From JAHJQZ01 sp963676075 (GTDB lineage Bacteria > Pseudomonadota > Alphaproteobacteria > Rhizobiales > Devosiaceae), in NCBI GenBank assembly GCA_963676075.2, contig CAXXNZ010000003.1:62001-126000 (forward strand): a DNA stretch of 64,000 nt, in the 5' to 3' direction. Below, one piece after another: positions 16,419 to 25,228 of the stretch. How positions within the stretch are numbered: the stretch's first letter is position 1; the number at the start of each line of letters is the position of its first letter. Position numbers and translations under genes: made by a program. Below the pieces are notes generated by a model, which made no database searches, was not told where the DNA came from, and worked only from the letters and a program-made list of their open reading frames with translations.

Positions 16419-17402
16419 ATGAAGAAACTGATAACAGGTCTGTTGGCGGGAACCATGGCGCTCTCCGCTTTCGCGGCTCAGGCGGCCGACGACATCACAC
16501 TGCAGTTGAAATGGGTGACCCAGGCCCAGTTCGCCGGCTATATCGTTGCCAAGTCCAAGGGCATGTACGACGACGCCGATCTCAATGTCACCATCCTGCC
16601 CGGTGGTCCCAATATCGCTCCCGAGCAGGTCATTGCCGGCGGTGGCGCCGATGTCATCGTCGACTGGATGGGCGGCGCCGTCGCGGCCCGCGAAAAGGGC
16701 GTTCCGCTGGTCAATATCGCCCAGCCGTTCAAGCGTTCCGGCCTGATGATGATCTGCCCGACCGAGAATGGCATCAAGACGGCCGACGACTTCCCCGGCC
16801 ATACGCTCGGTGTCTGGTTCTACGGCAACGAGTATCCGTTCTTTGCCTGGATGAACAAGCTCGGGCTTGCCACCGACGGCTCGGAAGGCGGTGTCACCGT
16901 GCTGCAGCAGAGCTTTGACATTCAGCCGATGATCCAGGGCCAGGCCGACTGCATTTCGGTCATGACCTACAACGAATACGGCCAGGCGCTCGACGCCGGC
17001 TACGGTCCGGACAATCTGACCATCTTCAACTATTCGGACATGGGCAACGACCTGCTCGAAGACGGTCTTTATGTCATGGAAGACACGCTTGCCGATCCGG
17101 CCCGCGTCGACGCCTATACGCGCTTTGTCGAAGCCTCGATGAAGGGCTGGCAGTATGCGCTCGACAATCCGGAAGAAGCGGCCCAGATCGTCGTCGACTC
17201 CGACGAAACCGGCGCCGCCGAATACGACCACCAGTTCTATATGGTCGGCGAGGTCAGTAAGCTTGTCGATGCCGGCGACCCGGCGCTCGACATGACGACC
17301 TACGATCGCACCGTGAAGGCGCTTCTCGACCAGAAGATCATCGAAAACCAGCCTTCGGGGGCCTACACCACGGCAATCACCGACAAGCTGGCCGAGATGT
17401 AA
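16419..17402 (+). CDS. ABC importer substrate-binding protein (NMT1/THI5-like)
   Basis: A 327-residue exported protein. Residues 1-22 form a signal peptide with a cleavage-like AAQAA-D site. The mature part starts DITLQLKWVTQAQFAGYIVA, typical of the NMT1/THI5-like family (ThiY, RibY, pyrimidine-precursor binders); the conserved GGxNIAPEQVIAGGGADVIVDW segment follows. These proteins bind flat heterocycles such as formylaminopyrimidine or flavins, so uptake of a pyrimidine is plausible here but not proven. AGGAAGG at 16402-16408 supports the ATG at 16419. A strong terminator follows at 17445-17476, closing the importer operon. Confidence 0.92.
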   Translation: MKKLITGLLAGTMALSAFAAQAADDITLQLKWVTQAQFAGYIVAKSKGMYDDADLNVTILPGGPNIAPEQVIAGGGADVIVDWMGGAVAAREKGVPLVNIAQPFKRSGLMMICPTENGIKTADDFPGHTLGVWFYGNEYPFFAWMNKLGLATDGSEGGVTVLQQSFDIQPMIQGQADCISVMTYNEYGQALDAGYGPDNLTIFNYSDMGNDLLEDGLYVMEDTLADPARVDAYTRFVEASMKGWQYALDNPEEAAQIVVDSDETGAAEYDHQFYMVGEVSKLVDAGDPALDMTTYDRTVKALLDQKIIENQPSGAYTTAITDKLAEM

Positions 17403-17444
17403 CCCACAAAGCGCTTGCGATATCTGACCAGCAGAAGCATAAAG

Positions 17445-17476
17445 GCGAGGGGCGGCAGGGAGCCGCCCCTCGCTTT
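17445..17476 (+). terminator. Intrinsic terminator after importer operon
   Basis: GCGAGGGGCGGC and GCCGCCCCTCGC form a perfect 12-base stem around the loop AGGGA, followed by TTTGTCT. It lies 43 bases after the binding-protein stop. Confidence 0.85.
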
Positions 17477-17535
17477 GTCTCGGCGGTGTGATACTCCCCC
17501 CGCGTCACCGCCCCCCGAAGACCTCAGGCTGACAA

Positions 17536-18459
17536 ATGTCCTCCCGCATCCTTGCAATTACACTCAATCCCACGGTCGATGTTTCCGGCGAGACCGAACT
17601 GCTGCGTCCGGTCCACAAGGTTCGCACCACCCCCCTGACCTATGAGCCAGGCGGCGGCGGCATCAACGTGGCTGGCGTCATCTCCAATCTTGGCGGCGAT
17701 GTCGAATCGCTGTGGGTCGGTGGCGGCGCCACGGGCACGCTCTTGGCCGAGCTGTTGATGAACAGTCCGTACAAGTCGATCTACATCCCGAACACGGCCC
17801 CGATCCGGCTGAGCTTCAACCTTTACGAGCGCACCTCCGGTTTCGAATACCGCTTCGTGCCGGAAGGCGAGCCGATCACCGACGAGGCCATCGACAACGT
17901 GCTCGACGCGGTTGCCTCGTTCAACGGCACCTATGTCGTGGCGTCCGGTTCGGTTCCGGTCGGCGCGCCGGAGGACCTGCTGGTCCGCATGGCCAAGATC
18001 GTTCGCTCCAATGGCGGACGGTTTGTCCTCGACACCTCCGGCGATGCGCTCACCTACACGATCGAGCATGCCGATGTGTTTCTGGCCAAGCCGAGCCTTT
18101 CCGAGCTCAGGCACCTGGCCGGCGACACGCTCAATGAGGCCTCGGCCCGTGACGCGGCCCGTGCCGTGATCGATCGCGGCAAGTGCCAGATGCTCGCCAT
18201 CACGCTGGGCGCCGAGGGCGCCATGCTCGCCTATGACGACACGCTGCTGCGCCTGCCGGCCCTGCACGTTGTCACCAAGTCGACCGTCGGCGCTGGCGAC
18301 AGCTTCCTGGGCGCCATGGTCTGGGCCCTCTCGGAGGGCTGGGAGCGAGAGAAGGCCTTCCGGCTCGGCATTTCTGCCGGCGCTGCCGCGGCCATGACCC
18401 CCGGTACGCAGCTTTGCGAACTCGAAGACGTCATGCGGCTTTACGAGACCCTGAACTAG
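17536..18459 (+). CDS. PfkB-family sugar-phosphate kinase (6-phosphofructokinase II / 1-phosphofructokinase type)
   Basis: A 307-residue ribokinase-fold kinase. It starts with ILAITLNPTVDVSGE, typical of the 1-phosphofructokinase/PfkB/tagatose-6-phosphate kinase group. It has the substrate-lid Gly motif EPGGGGINVAGVI and the C-terminal ATP/catalytic motif STVGAGDSFLGAMVW with the base Asp (about residue 255). The reaction is ATP-dependent phosphorylation of a phosphorylated hexose in the cytoplasm; fructose 6-phosphate is most likely. No PTS or sugar transporter genes are adjacent, so the precise substrate is uncertain. It sits alone between the importer terminator and a hairpin at 18488-18515. 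Confidence 0.85.
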   Translation: MSSRILAITLNPTVDVSGETELLRPVHKVRTTPLTYEPGGGGINVAGVISNLGGDVESLWVGGGATGTLLAELLMNSPYKSIYIPNTAPIRLSFNLYERTSGFEYRFVPEGEPITDEAIDNVLDAVASFNGTYVVASGSVPVGAPEDLLVRMAKIVRSNGGRFVLDTSGDALTYTIEHADVFLAKPSLSELRHLAGDTLNEASARDAARAVIDRGKCQMLAITLGAEGAMLAYDDTLLRLPALHVVTKSTVGAGDSFLGAMVWALSEGWEREKAFRLGISAGAAAAMTPGTQLCELEDVMRLYETLN

Positions 18460-18487
18460 GGGTCTTCCTGCCGCCCTGGGACACGAT

Positions 18488-18515
18488 GCCTGCCGCCCGC
18501 ACCGGTGCGGCAGGC
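18488..18515 (+). terminator. Hairpin after pfkB-like gene
   Basis: GCCTGCCGC and GCGGCAGGC form a 9-base perfect stem around a 10-base loop, 28 bases after the kinase stop. There is no clear T-run, so termination is a guess. Confidence 0.4.
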
Positions 18516-18576
18516 CAAACACGCCAATGAACCTGCGCTCCGATTGTCGGCGCGCGGCACGGCTGACAGGAGCGGC

Positions 18577-19767
18577 ATGCCGGATCTTGATATCATCGGC
18601 ATGGGCCAACGCGGCGAGGGCATTGCCGAAACGGCGGCTGGCCGGATATTTGTGCCCTTTTCCCTGCCCGGCGAAAGATTGGCCGTCAGTGGCGATGGCC
18701 AACGTGCCGATATCGAAGCCGTGCTGTCCGCGAGTCCGGACCGAATCGACCCCTTCTGTCCGCATTTCACGCGCTGCGGCGGTTGCCAGTTGCAGCACTG
18801 GAGCGACGGTCCCTATCGCAGCTGGAAACGCGGATTGCTCGTTGCAGCGCTTGAGCGCGCCGGCATAGACGCCAGCGTCGACGAGATGGTCGATGCCCAT
18901 GGCGCCGGGCGTCGTCGGGTCACGCTGAGGGCGACGCCGCAGGGCGCCGGTTTTACGGCCTGGAAGAGCCACGATCTCGAAGTGATCGAGGCCTGCCCGA
19001 TCCTCGTGCCGGAGCTCGCCGGGGCACCGGAAATCGCCATGGCGGCGAGCCGGCTGATGGGGACCAATACCGAGGCACTGCTCACGGCGAGCGCCACCGG
19101 GATCGATCTGTCACTCACCGCCAGGATCAAGACCAAACCCGATTTTGCCGCGCTGGCGCGCAAATACGACCTGGCGCGGGTTGCACTCAATGGCGAAGTG
19201 CTGATCTTGAGGCGACGGCCGGTCGCCGAGATCGGCTTGGCGCGGCTCGAACTTCCGGTCGCGCCGTTCTTGCAACCCACTCTTGCCGGCGAGCAGGCCC
19301 TGTCGGCACTGGTGGCCGAGGCACTGGCCCCGGCAAAGAAGGTCGTCGATCTGTTTTCCGGCGCCGGCACCTTCGCCCTGCGTCTGGCCGAGAGCTCGCA
19401 GGTCTACGCCGTCGATTCCGACCATCTTGCCGTGGCTGCCTGCGATCAGGCCCTACAGGCAACACCGGGCCTGCGACGGATCGGCAGCGAGAAGCGAGAC
19501 CTGTTCCGCGATCCCATGACCGCCAAGGAACTGGCACGGTTCGATGGGCTGGTCTTCGATCCACCACGCGCCGGAGCCGAGGCGCAGGCACAAGAGATCG
19601 CCAAGACGAAGATCAAGCGGGTCGTCGCGGTCAGCTGCGACCCGGCGAGCTTTGCCCGCGACGCGGCAATTCTCATTGCCGGTGGCTATCGGCTCGAAAA
19701 GCTCACGCCGGTCGACCAGTTCCGCTACACTGCCCATCTCGAATGCGTCGGGGTTTTTCGGCGCTGA
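18577..19767 (+). CDS. 23S rRNA (uracil-5)-methyltransferase, RumA/TrmA family
   Basis: A 396-residue class I SAM-dependent RNA m5U methyltransferase. Near residues 60-75 is an iron-sulfur Cys cluster (FCPHFTRCGGCQLQHW). The SAM site is VVDLFSGAGTFALRLAE and the FDPPRAG motif follows. The nucleophilic Cys is in VAVSCDPASFARD, and the C-terminus has TPVDQFRYTAHLE. The TRAM domain present in E. coli RumA is short or reduced at the N-terminus. I start at ATG 18577 (ACAGGA upstream); a GTG at 18505 in the same frame lies within a hairpin and is less likely. The target is probably U747 or U1939 of 23S rRNA. Confidence 0.9.
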   Translation: MPDLDIIGMGQRGEGIAETAAGRIFVPFSLPGERLAVSGDGQRADIEAVLSASPDRIDPFCPHFTRCGGCQLQHWSDGPYRSWKRGLLVAALERAGIDASVDEMVDAHGAGRRRVTLRATPQGAGFTAWKSHDLEVIEACPILVPELAGAPEIAMAASRLMGTNTEALLTASATGIDLSLTARIKTKPDFAALARKYDLARVALNGEVLILRRRPVAEIGLARLELPVAPFLQPTLAGEQALSALVAEALAPAKKVVDLFSGAGTFALRLAESSQVYAVDSDHLAVAACDQALQATPGLRRIGSEKRDLFRDPMTAKELARFDGLVFDPPRAGAEAQAQEIAKTKIKRVVAVSCDPASFARDAAILIAGGYRLEKLTPVDQFRYTAHLECVGVFRR

Positions 19768-19786
19768 TAACCCCATGACAGAACGA

Positions 19787-19814
19787 AAAACGGCGCGCCT
19801 TGGCACGCCGTTTT
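19787..19814. terminator. Bidirectional intrinsic terminator between rumA-like gene and fabB
   Basis: AAAACGGCGCGCC pairs with GGCACGCCGTTTT (one G-T pair) around a two-base loop, with A- and T-runs on both sides. It lies between two convergent genes and can stop transcription from both directions. Confidence 0.85.
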
Positions 19815-19844
19815 GTCTGTTCGCTGTGACGGGGTTTGCCCCGA

Positions 19845-21074
19845 TCAGGCGTCCGGGTGCTTGAAGATCAGCGTGGCATTGGTGCCGCCAAATCCGAACG
19901 AGTTCGACATTACCGCGCCGAGTTGAACGTTATCGCGGCGTTCGCGGACGATCGGCATGTCGGCAAAGACCGGGTCAATCTCGAAGATATTGGCGCTCTC
20001 GGCGATGAAATTGTCGTTCATCATCTGGATCGAGAAGATCGATTCCCACACGCCTGCCGCACCAAGTGCGTGCCCGGTCAGCCCCTTGGTCGCCGAGATC
20101 GGCGGCACCTTGTCGGCACTGCCGAAGACCGTGCGGATGGCATCGATCTCCGGGCCGTCGCCGGCCGGTGTCGAGGTGGCATGGGGGTTGATGTAATCGA
20201 TCGGCATGCCGGCCATGTCCATGGCCATTTTCATGCAGCGCGCGCCGCCTTCGCCGGACGGGGCGACCATGTCATAGCCGTCCGAGGTGGCGCCGTAGCC
20301 GATAACTTCGGCATAGATCTTGGCGCCGCGCGCCTTGGCGTGTTCGAGCTCTTCGAGCACCAGCACGCCGGCGCCGCCGGCAATGACGAAGCCGTCGCGG
20401 TCCTTGTCATAAGGACGCGAGGCGACCTCCGGAGTGTCATTGTATTTGGTCGTCATGGCGCCCATGGCGTCGAACAGGTTGGTCATCGACCAGTGCAGGT
20501 CCTCGTGGCCGCCGGCGAAGACGATGTCCTGCTTGCCGAGCTGGATCTGCTCGAAGCCATTGCCGATATTGTGTTTGGACGTGGCGCAGGCCGACGAGAT
20601 CGAATAGTTGACGCCGTGGATCTGGAAGGCCGTGGCGAGCGTCGCCGAAGCGGTCGAGCTCATCGATTTGGGCACGGCGGTCGGGCCGATACGGCGCGGA
20701 CCTTTATCGCGGGTGATGTCGGCGGCCTGAACGACGGCCCAGGTCGAGGGACCGCCCGACCCCATGACAATGCCGGTGCGTGGGTTCTGGCGCACGTCCT
20801 TGTCCTCGAGCCCGGCATGCGCGATCGCCTCTTGCATGGCGATGTAGTTCCAGGCCGCGCCCTTGCCCATGAACCTTGTGGTGCGGCGGTCGAGAACCTC
20901 GAACGGGTCGAGCTTGGGCTCGCCATGCACCTGGGTGCGGAAATTGTATTTGGCGTAGTCCTCGGCGAAGACGATGCCGGGTCGGGCCTGTTTCAGGCTC
21001 TCTGTCACCTCGACAAGATTGTTGCCGATTGAGGAGACGATACCCATGCCGGTAACGACAACGCGCTTCATCAT
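19845..21074 (-). CDS. fabB: Beta-ketoacyl-ACP synthase I
   Basis: A 409-residue condensing enzyme of fatty acid synthesis that elongates acyl-ACP and is needed for unsaturated fatty acids. The catalytic triad is Cys163 (SSACATSKH), His298 (NPHATSTPAGD) and His335 (KGLTGHALGA). The C-terminal SNSFGFGGTNATLIF is the family's closing loop. Numbering matches FabB rather than FabF. The minus-strand 5' end reads GTG-ATG-ATG with AAGGA upstream; I take the first ATG (21074). It follows fabA after 67 bases in the same operon. The usual rhizobial neighbour fabI is absent; a terminator and a convergent RNA methyltransferase follow. Confidence 0.96.
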   Translation of the reverse strand: MMKRVVVTGMGIVSSIGNNLVEVTESLKQARPGIVFAEDYAKYNFRTQVHGEPKLDPFEVLDRRTTRFMGKGAAWNYIAMQEAIAHAGLEDKDVRQNPRTGIVMGSGGPSTWAVVQAADITRDKGPRRIGPTAVPKSMSSTASATLATAFQIHGVNYSISSACATSKHNIGNGFEQIQLGKQDIVFAGGHEDLHWSMTNLFDAMGAMTTKYNDTPEVASRPYDKDRDGFVIAGGAGVLVLEELEHAKARGAKIYAEVIGYGATSDGYDMVAPSGEGGARCMKMAMDMAGMPIDYINPHATSTPAGDGPEIDAIRTVFGSADKVPPISATKGLTGHALGAAGVWESIFSIQMMNDNFIAESANIFEIDPVFADMPIVRERRDNVQLGAVMSNSFGFGGTNATLIFKHPDA

Positions 21075-21141
21075 CACATCCTTGATTGCTTGGCCGGACC
21101 CTTGGACCCGTCTTTCCCGAGATTTATGGCGATTTGGGGTC

Positions 21142-21648
21142 TCAGGAAACCGGGATCAATCCGACACGAAGGTTTTCGGCGACATAAATCACCTCACCAT
21201 CGGCCTTGACCGTGCCATTTGCCAGCCCGAACGGCAAGGGCGAGCGCATGTGTCGCTTCACGTCGATGCGGTATTCGAGCAGCTTCTTGTCGTTTGTCGC
21301 CTGGCCCGTGAACTTGATCGCGCCGCCAAGCGCCCGCCCACGGCCGCGAGAGCCGGACCAGCTGAGGAAAAAGCCGATCATCTGCCACAGCGCGTCAAGG
21401 CCAAGGCAGCCCGGCATGACGGGATCGCCGATGAAATGGCACTGGTAGAACCACAGGTCCGGATTGAGATCGAGCTCGGCGGTGATCAGGCCCTTGCCGA
21501 ATTCACCGCCGGTGCCATCGATATGGGTGATGCGGTCAAACATCAGCATCGGCGGCGCCGGAAGGCGGGCGTCAAGTTGGCCAGGAAGTTCTCCACGCCC
21601 GTGGGCGATCAGCTCCTCATATGAGAAGGAATTGGCGCTCATGGTCAT
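21142..21648 (-). CDS. fabA: 3-hydroxydecanoyl-ACP dehydratase/isomerase
   Basis: A 168-residue hot-dog-fold enzyme that dehydrates 3-hydroxydecanoyl-ACP and isomerises trans-2 to cis-3-decenoyl-ACP, the branch point to unsaturated fatty acids. The active-site His71 (QCHFIGDPVMPGC) and Asp85 (LGLDALWQ) align one residue off E. coli His70 and Asp84. The start could be the ATG at 21648 or another two codons later. It is the first gene of the fabA-fabB operon and diverges from irr, an arrangement typical of Hyphomicrobiales. Confidence 0.97.
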   Translation of the reverse strand: MTMSANSFSYEELIAHGRGELPGQLDARLPAPPMLMFDRITHIDGTGGEFGKGLITAELDLNPDLWFYQCHFIGDPVMPGCLGLDALWQMIGFFLSWSGSRGRGRALGGAIKFTGQATNDKKLLEYRIDVKRHMRSPLPFGLANGTVKADGEVIYVAENLRVGLIPVS

Positions 21649-21822
21649 GTGGTGGTTCCCGGCGGGCCTCCTTGCGGGCGGACGTTCAGCAGCAAGTCAA
21701 TAGAGATCGCACCCCCGGGGGTCAATACAAAGCGGGCTTTGACCCATGGCAAACCCGCAGAGAATTGATTGTTGGGGCGAAATGTGTCCGCGGGGCGGCC
21801 AGCGGTTGCGTCGCATCGGCAC

Positions 21823-21841
21823 GACTTGCCCTCGGCAAGTC
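21823..21841 (+). other. Perfect hairpin in irr leader
   Basis: GACTTGCC-CTC-GGCAAGTC gives an 8-base perfect stem with a 3-base loop, 47 bases before the irr start. It lies in the 240-base divergent gap between fabA and irr and could be an operator dyad or an RNA structure in the irr leader. Confidence 0.5.
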
Positions 21842-21888
21842 CGACGTTGTAGGTTCCGGGACTGACAGACTGGAATGCCGCAACCGAC

Positions 21889-22359
21889 ATGCACGACAAC
21901 ACGCTCGCCAACAGACTTCTCGATCCGCGCCGCTGGCCAGCCTCGCGGCGGCCCTGCCTGATGGCCGTGCTCAGGATGGCCGGGCTGAGGCCGACCCGGC
22001 AGCGCATTGCCCTGGCCGAGCTGCTGTTCGCCGGCAAGCATCGCCATGTCAGCGCCGAGGAACTGCATGGCGAAGCTGAGAAATCCGGCACCAAGGTGTC
22101 GCTGGCGACGATCTACAACACGCTGCACCAGTTCCGCGAGGCGGGGCTCTTGCGCGAAGTGACGGTCGATGCCTCGCGCTCCTATTTCGATACCGATACG
22201 TCGGACCACCACCATTTCTATATCGAGGACGAGCGGCGTATCGTCGATATTCCCGCCGAAAGCATCGAAATCGCCAACCTGCCGCAAGCACCCGACGGCA
22301 TGACCATTACCCATGTCGATGTGGTGGTTCGGGTCAGGAAAAACGGCGCTGCCGACTGA
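21889..22359 (+). CDS. irr: Iron response regulator Irr (Fur family)
   Basis: A 156-residue Fur-superfamily transcription factor. The winged helix covers about residues 25-100 (MAGLRPTRQRIALAELLF, then SLATIYNTLHQFREAGLL). The dimerisation half has the Irr-type HHHF motif (DTSDHHHFYIEDE), and the metal-site pattern differs from true Fur. In alphaproteobacteria Irr senses haem status and represses haem synthesis or activates iron uptake under iron limitation. The N-terminal haem regulatory motif with a Cys-Pro pair seen in Bradyrhizobium is not evident (a PCL near residue 22 is the only Cys-containing candidate), so this is closer to the Rhizobium/Brucella type. It is divergent from fabA. Confidence 0.93.
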   Translation: MHDNTLANRLLDPRRWPASRRPCLMAVLRMAGLRPTRQRIALAELLFAGKHRHVSAEELHGEAEKSGTKVSLATIYNTLHQFREAGLLREVTVDASRSYFDTDTSDHHHFYIEDERRIVDIPAESIEIANLPQAPDGMTITHVDVVVRVRKNGAAD

Positions 22360-22410
22360 AACGGCATAAATCACAAGAAGTTGATACGAATGGCGCCGGT
22401 CCTTGCGCCG

Positions 22411-22980
22411 TCAGTCGATGTCTTCGTCCGGATAGACACCCCAGAGCTCGATCTGGAGGATTTCGCCGCTGACCGAGGCGCTGTTCTCGCTCGCGCGCGC
22501 CTTGATCTTACACCAGCCGTCACTACAGCTGTCGATCGAGACCAGGAGACCGGCGCCCAGCCAGGCGCGCATCGGTGCGTCGTCCTCGGCGCGTGTTCTG
22601 AGGGCAGCCTTCTCGGCGCCGCCAAACGGTTCGACCAGCGCCGTGCGTCGTGAGATCAGCAAGGACTGGTGGATCCAGCCTTCGTCGCCATCGACATAGC
22701 GGATCTTGCGCCAGGTATCGTATTCCTGGGTGATCTCGACCGGCAGACCGGGCATCTCGAATTTCCAGGCGATATCGTATTTGGTGCCCGGACCGACCCT
22801 GACATTGATCGGTGCCGAGCGCGTCGAGACGAACCGTGGCAGCGGCAGGCCCGAGGGGCCGACCATGCCCTCGGCACGGACCGGGTATGGCGCAAGCGCA
22901 AGCGCTGCGGCAACGAACGGCACAGCCGCAAGCAAACGGAACAGAATCGGCAAGCGCAATGCGGGCATGATCGTGAACAT
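22411..22980 (-). CDS. Exported SH3-like domain protein
   Basis: A 189-residue protein with an N-terminal signal sequence (hydrophobic residues about 8-32 ending YPVRAEG) and two bacterial SH3-like beta-barrel modules. The first contains APINVRVGPGTKYDIAWKF, the second lies around LGAGLLVSIDSCSDGWCKIKA. Bacterial SH3 domains often bind peptidoglycan stem peptides, so a periplasmic wall-associated role is likely. It is the SH3_4/DUF1058-like group found widely in Rhizobiales near irr. It converges with irr and is 112 bases from pnp. A second in-frame ATG four codons downstream could be the start. Confidence 0.8.
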   Translation of the reverse strand: MFTIMPALRLPILFRLLAAVPFVAAALALAPYPVRAEGMVGPSGLPLPRFVSTRSAPINVRVGPGTKYDIAWKFEMPGLPVEITQEYDTWRKIRYVDGDEGWIHQSLLISRRTALVEPFGGAEKAALRTRAEDDAPMRAWLGAGLLVSIDSCSDGWCKIKARASENSASVSGEILQIELWGVYPDEDID

Positions 22981-23036
22981 GGCCCAACATGTTTAATGGC
23001 GGGTGAAGCCGGCGGCGTTACCAGGCGAATCCCGGG

Positions 23037-23068
23037 CACAAAAAAAGCCGGGCACAGGGCCCGGCTTT
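23037..23068 (-). terminator. Intrinsic terminator of pnp
   Basis: On the minus strand GCCCGGC-type arms (AAAGCCGGGC at 23044-23053 with GCCCGGCTTT at 23059-23068) form a 10-base stem with a 5-base loop, followed by a run of T. It lies 25 bases after the pnp stop. Confidence 0.88.
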
Positions 23069-23092
23069 CATGATCGATTTGGCAGAAACGGC

Positions 23093-25228
23093 CTAGTCGG
23101 CGGCTTCCTCGTCGCCCTGCTTGATCTCTTCGCCAGTCTCCTGGTTGACGATCTTCATCGACAACCGGACCTTGCCGCGATCGTCGAAGCCGAGCAGCTT
23201 GACCCAGACCTTGTCGCCTTCTTTGACGACATCGGTGGTCTTGCCGACCCGCTGGTTGGCGAGCTGGGAGATGTGCACCAGACCGTCGCGCGAACCGAAG
23301 AAATTGACGAAGGCGCCGAAATCGGCGGTCTTGACCACGGTGCCCTGGTAGATGACGCCGACTTCCGGCTCATCGGTGATCGACTTGATCCACTTGATCG
23401 CGGCTTCGATGGCCTTGCCGTCGCTGGACGACACCTTGATGGTGCCATCGTCCTCGACATTGACCTTGGCGCCGGTCTTTTCGACGATCTCGCGGATGAC
23501 CTTGCCACCGGTGCCGATCACTTCGCGGATCTTGTCGGTCGGGATTTTCATGGTCTCGATGCGTGGGGCGTATTCACCAACCTCGTCGCGGGCATGGTCG
23601 AGCGCCTTGGACATTTCGCCAAGGATATGGGCGCGACCGCCCTTGGCCTGCTCGAGGGCGACCTTCATGATCTCCTCGGTGATGCCGGCGATCTTGATGT
23701 CCATCTGCAGCGAGGTGACACCTTCCGACGTACCAGCGACCTTGAAGTCCATGTCGCCGAGGTGATCCTCGTCGCCGAGAATGTCGGAAAGAACCGCGAA
23801 CTTCTCGCCTTCGAGAATCAGGCCCATGGCGATGCCGGCCACCGGGGCCTTCATCGGCACACCGGCATCCATCAGCGCCAGCGAGGTGCCGCAAACGGTC
23901 GCCATCGAGGACGAACCGTTCGATTCGGTAATCTCGGAGACGACGCGGATCGTGTAGGGGAATTCCTCGATCGAGGGGCGCATCGGGTTGATGGCGCGCC
24001 AGGCGAGCTTGCCGTGGCCGATTTCGCGGCGGCCCGGCGACATCATGCGGCCCGCTTCACCGACCGAATAGGGCGGGAAGTTGTAGTGCAGCATGAAGTT
24101 CTGCTTGTAGGTGCCTTCGAGCGAGTCGACATACTGCTCGTCGTCCGAGGTGCCGAGGGTGGCAACCACCATCGCCTGGGTTTCACCGCGGGTGAACAGC
24201 GCCGAGCCGTGGGTGCGCGGCAACAGGCCGACTTCGGAAACGATCGGACGGACGGTCTTGAGATCGCGGCCGTCGATACGGGTGCCTGTGTCGAGAATGT
24301 TCCAGCGGACGATCTTGGCCTGCAGGTGCTTGAACACCGTCGAGATCTGCTCGCCAGACCATTTCGGCTCTTCACCTTCGGCCGGCTCGTAATGCGCCTT
24401 GACCTTGTCCTTGGCGGCGTCGACCGCAGCGTAGCGCTCTTCCTTGGCGGTGATCTTGTAGGCGGCCCTGAGGTCGTCCTCGGCCACCTTGAGCATGTCA
24501 GCTTCGAGTTCGCTGAGGTCTTCGGCGGAGAACTCGCGCGGTTCCTTGGCAGCCAGCTCGGCAAGCTTGATGATCGCCTCGATGACCTTGCGCGACTGCT
24601 CGTGACCGAACATGACGGCGCCGAGCATGACCTCTTCGGAAAGCTCCTGGGCCTCGGATTCGACCATCAGCACGGCGTCGGCGGTGCCGGCCATGATCAG
24701 ATCGAGCTTAGAATCACTGCGCTGGTCGATCGGTGTGTTGAGCACATACTCACCGTCGATGTAGCCGACGCGCGCGGCGCCGATCGGGCCCATGAAGGGC
24801 ACGCCGGAAATGGTCAGCGCGGCGGAGGCAGCAACCATGGCCAGAACGTCCGGCTGGTTTTCGAGATCATGCTGCAGAACGGTGATGACGATTTGCGTCT
24901 CGTTCTTGTAGCCGGCCGGGAAAAGCGGGCGGATCGGACGGTCGATCAGGCGCGACGTCAGGGTTTCGGCTTCGGTCGGCCGGCCCTCGCGCTTGAAATA
25001 GCCGCCCGGGATCTTGCCGGCGGCAAAGGTCTTTTCCTGGTAATTGACCGTCAGCGGGAAAAAGCTCTGCCCTTCCTTGGGCGACTTTGCCGATACGACG
25101 GTGGCGAGGAGAACGGTCTCCCCGAGAGTCGCGAGAACAGCGCCGTCCGCCTGGCGGGCGATCTTGCCGGTCTCGAGAATGAGCGGCTGGCCGCCCCAGT
25201 TGAGTTCCACTTTGTGGTGATTGAACAT
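23093..25228 (-). CDS. pnp: Polyribonucleotide nucleotidyltransferase (PNPase)
   Basis: A 711-residue exoribonuclease that degrades RNA 3' to 5' by phosphorolysis and forms part of the RNA degradosome. Domain order is complete: first RNase PH core (residues about 12-210), helical linker, second RNase PH core (about 310-545, with the catalytic GILMD-like and MDAGVPMKAP region), KH domain (TDKIREVIGTGGKVIREI, about 555-610) and S1 domain (GVIYQGTVVKTADFGAFV, about 620-690). It ends with an acidic tail. It lies downstream of rpsO, the conserved order, but separated by 466 bases. Confidence 0.98.
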   Translation of the reverse strand: MFNHHKVELNWGGQPLILETGKIARQADGAVLATLGETVLLATVVSAKSPKEGQSFFPLTVNYQEKTFAAGKIPGGYFKREGRPTEAETLTSRLIDRPIRPLFPAGYKNETQIVITVLQHDLENQPDVLAMVAASAALTISGVPFMGPIGAARVGYIDGEYVLNTPIDQRSDSKLDLIMAGTADAVLMVESEAQELSEEVMLGAVMFGHEQSRKVIEAIIKLAELAAKEPREFSAEDLSELEADMLKVAEDDLRAAYKITAKEERYAAVDAAKDKVKAHYEPAEGEEPKWSGEQISTVFKHLQAKIVRWNILDTGTRIDGRDLKTVRPIVSEVGLLPRTHGSALFTRGETQAMVVATLGTSDDEQYVDSLEGTYKQNFMLHYNFPPYSVGEAGRMMSPGRREIGHGKLAWRAINPMRPSIEEFPYTIRVVSEITESNGSSSMATVCGTSLALMDAGVPMKAPVAGIAMGLILEGEKFAVLSDILGDEDHLGDMDFKVAGTSEGVTSLQMDIKIAGITEEIMKVALEQAKGGRAHILGEMSKALDHARDEVGEYAPRIETMKIPTDKIREVIGTGGKVIREIVEKTGAKVNVEDDGTIKVSSSDGKAIEAAIKWIKSITDEPEVGVIYQGTVVKTADFGAFVNFFGSRDGLVHISQLANQRVGKTTDVVKEGDKVWVKLLGFDDRGKVRLSMKIVNQETGEEIKQGDEEAAD

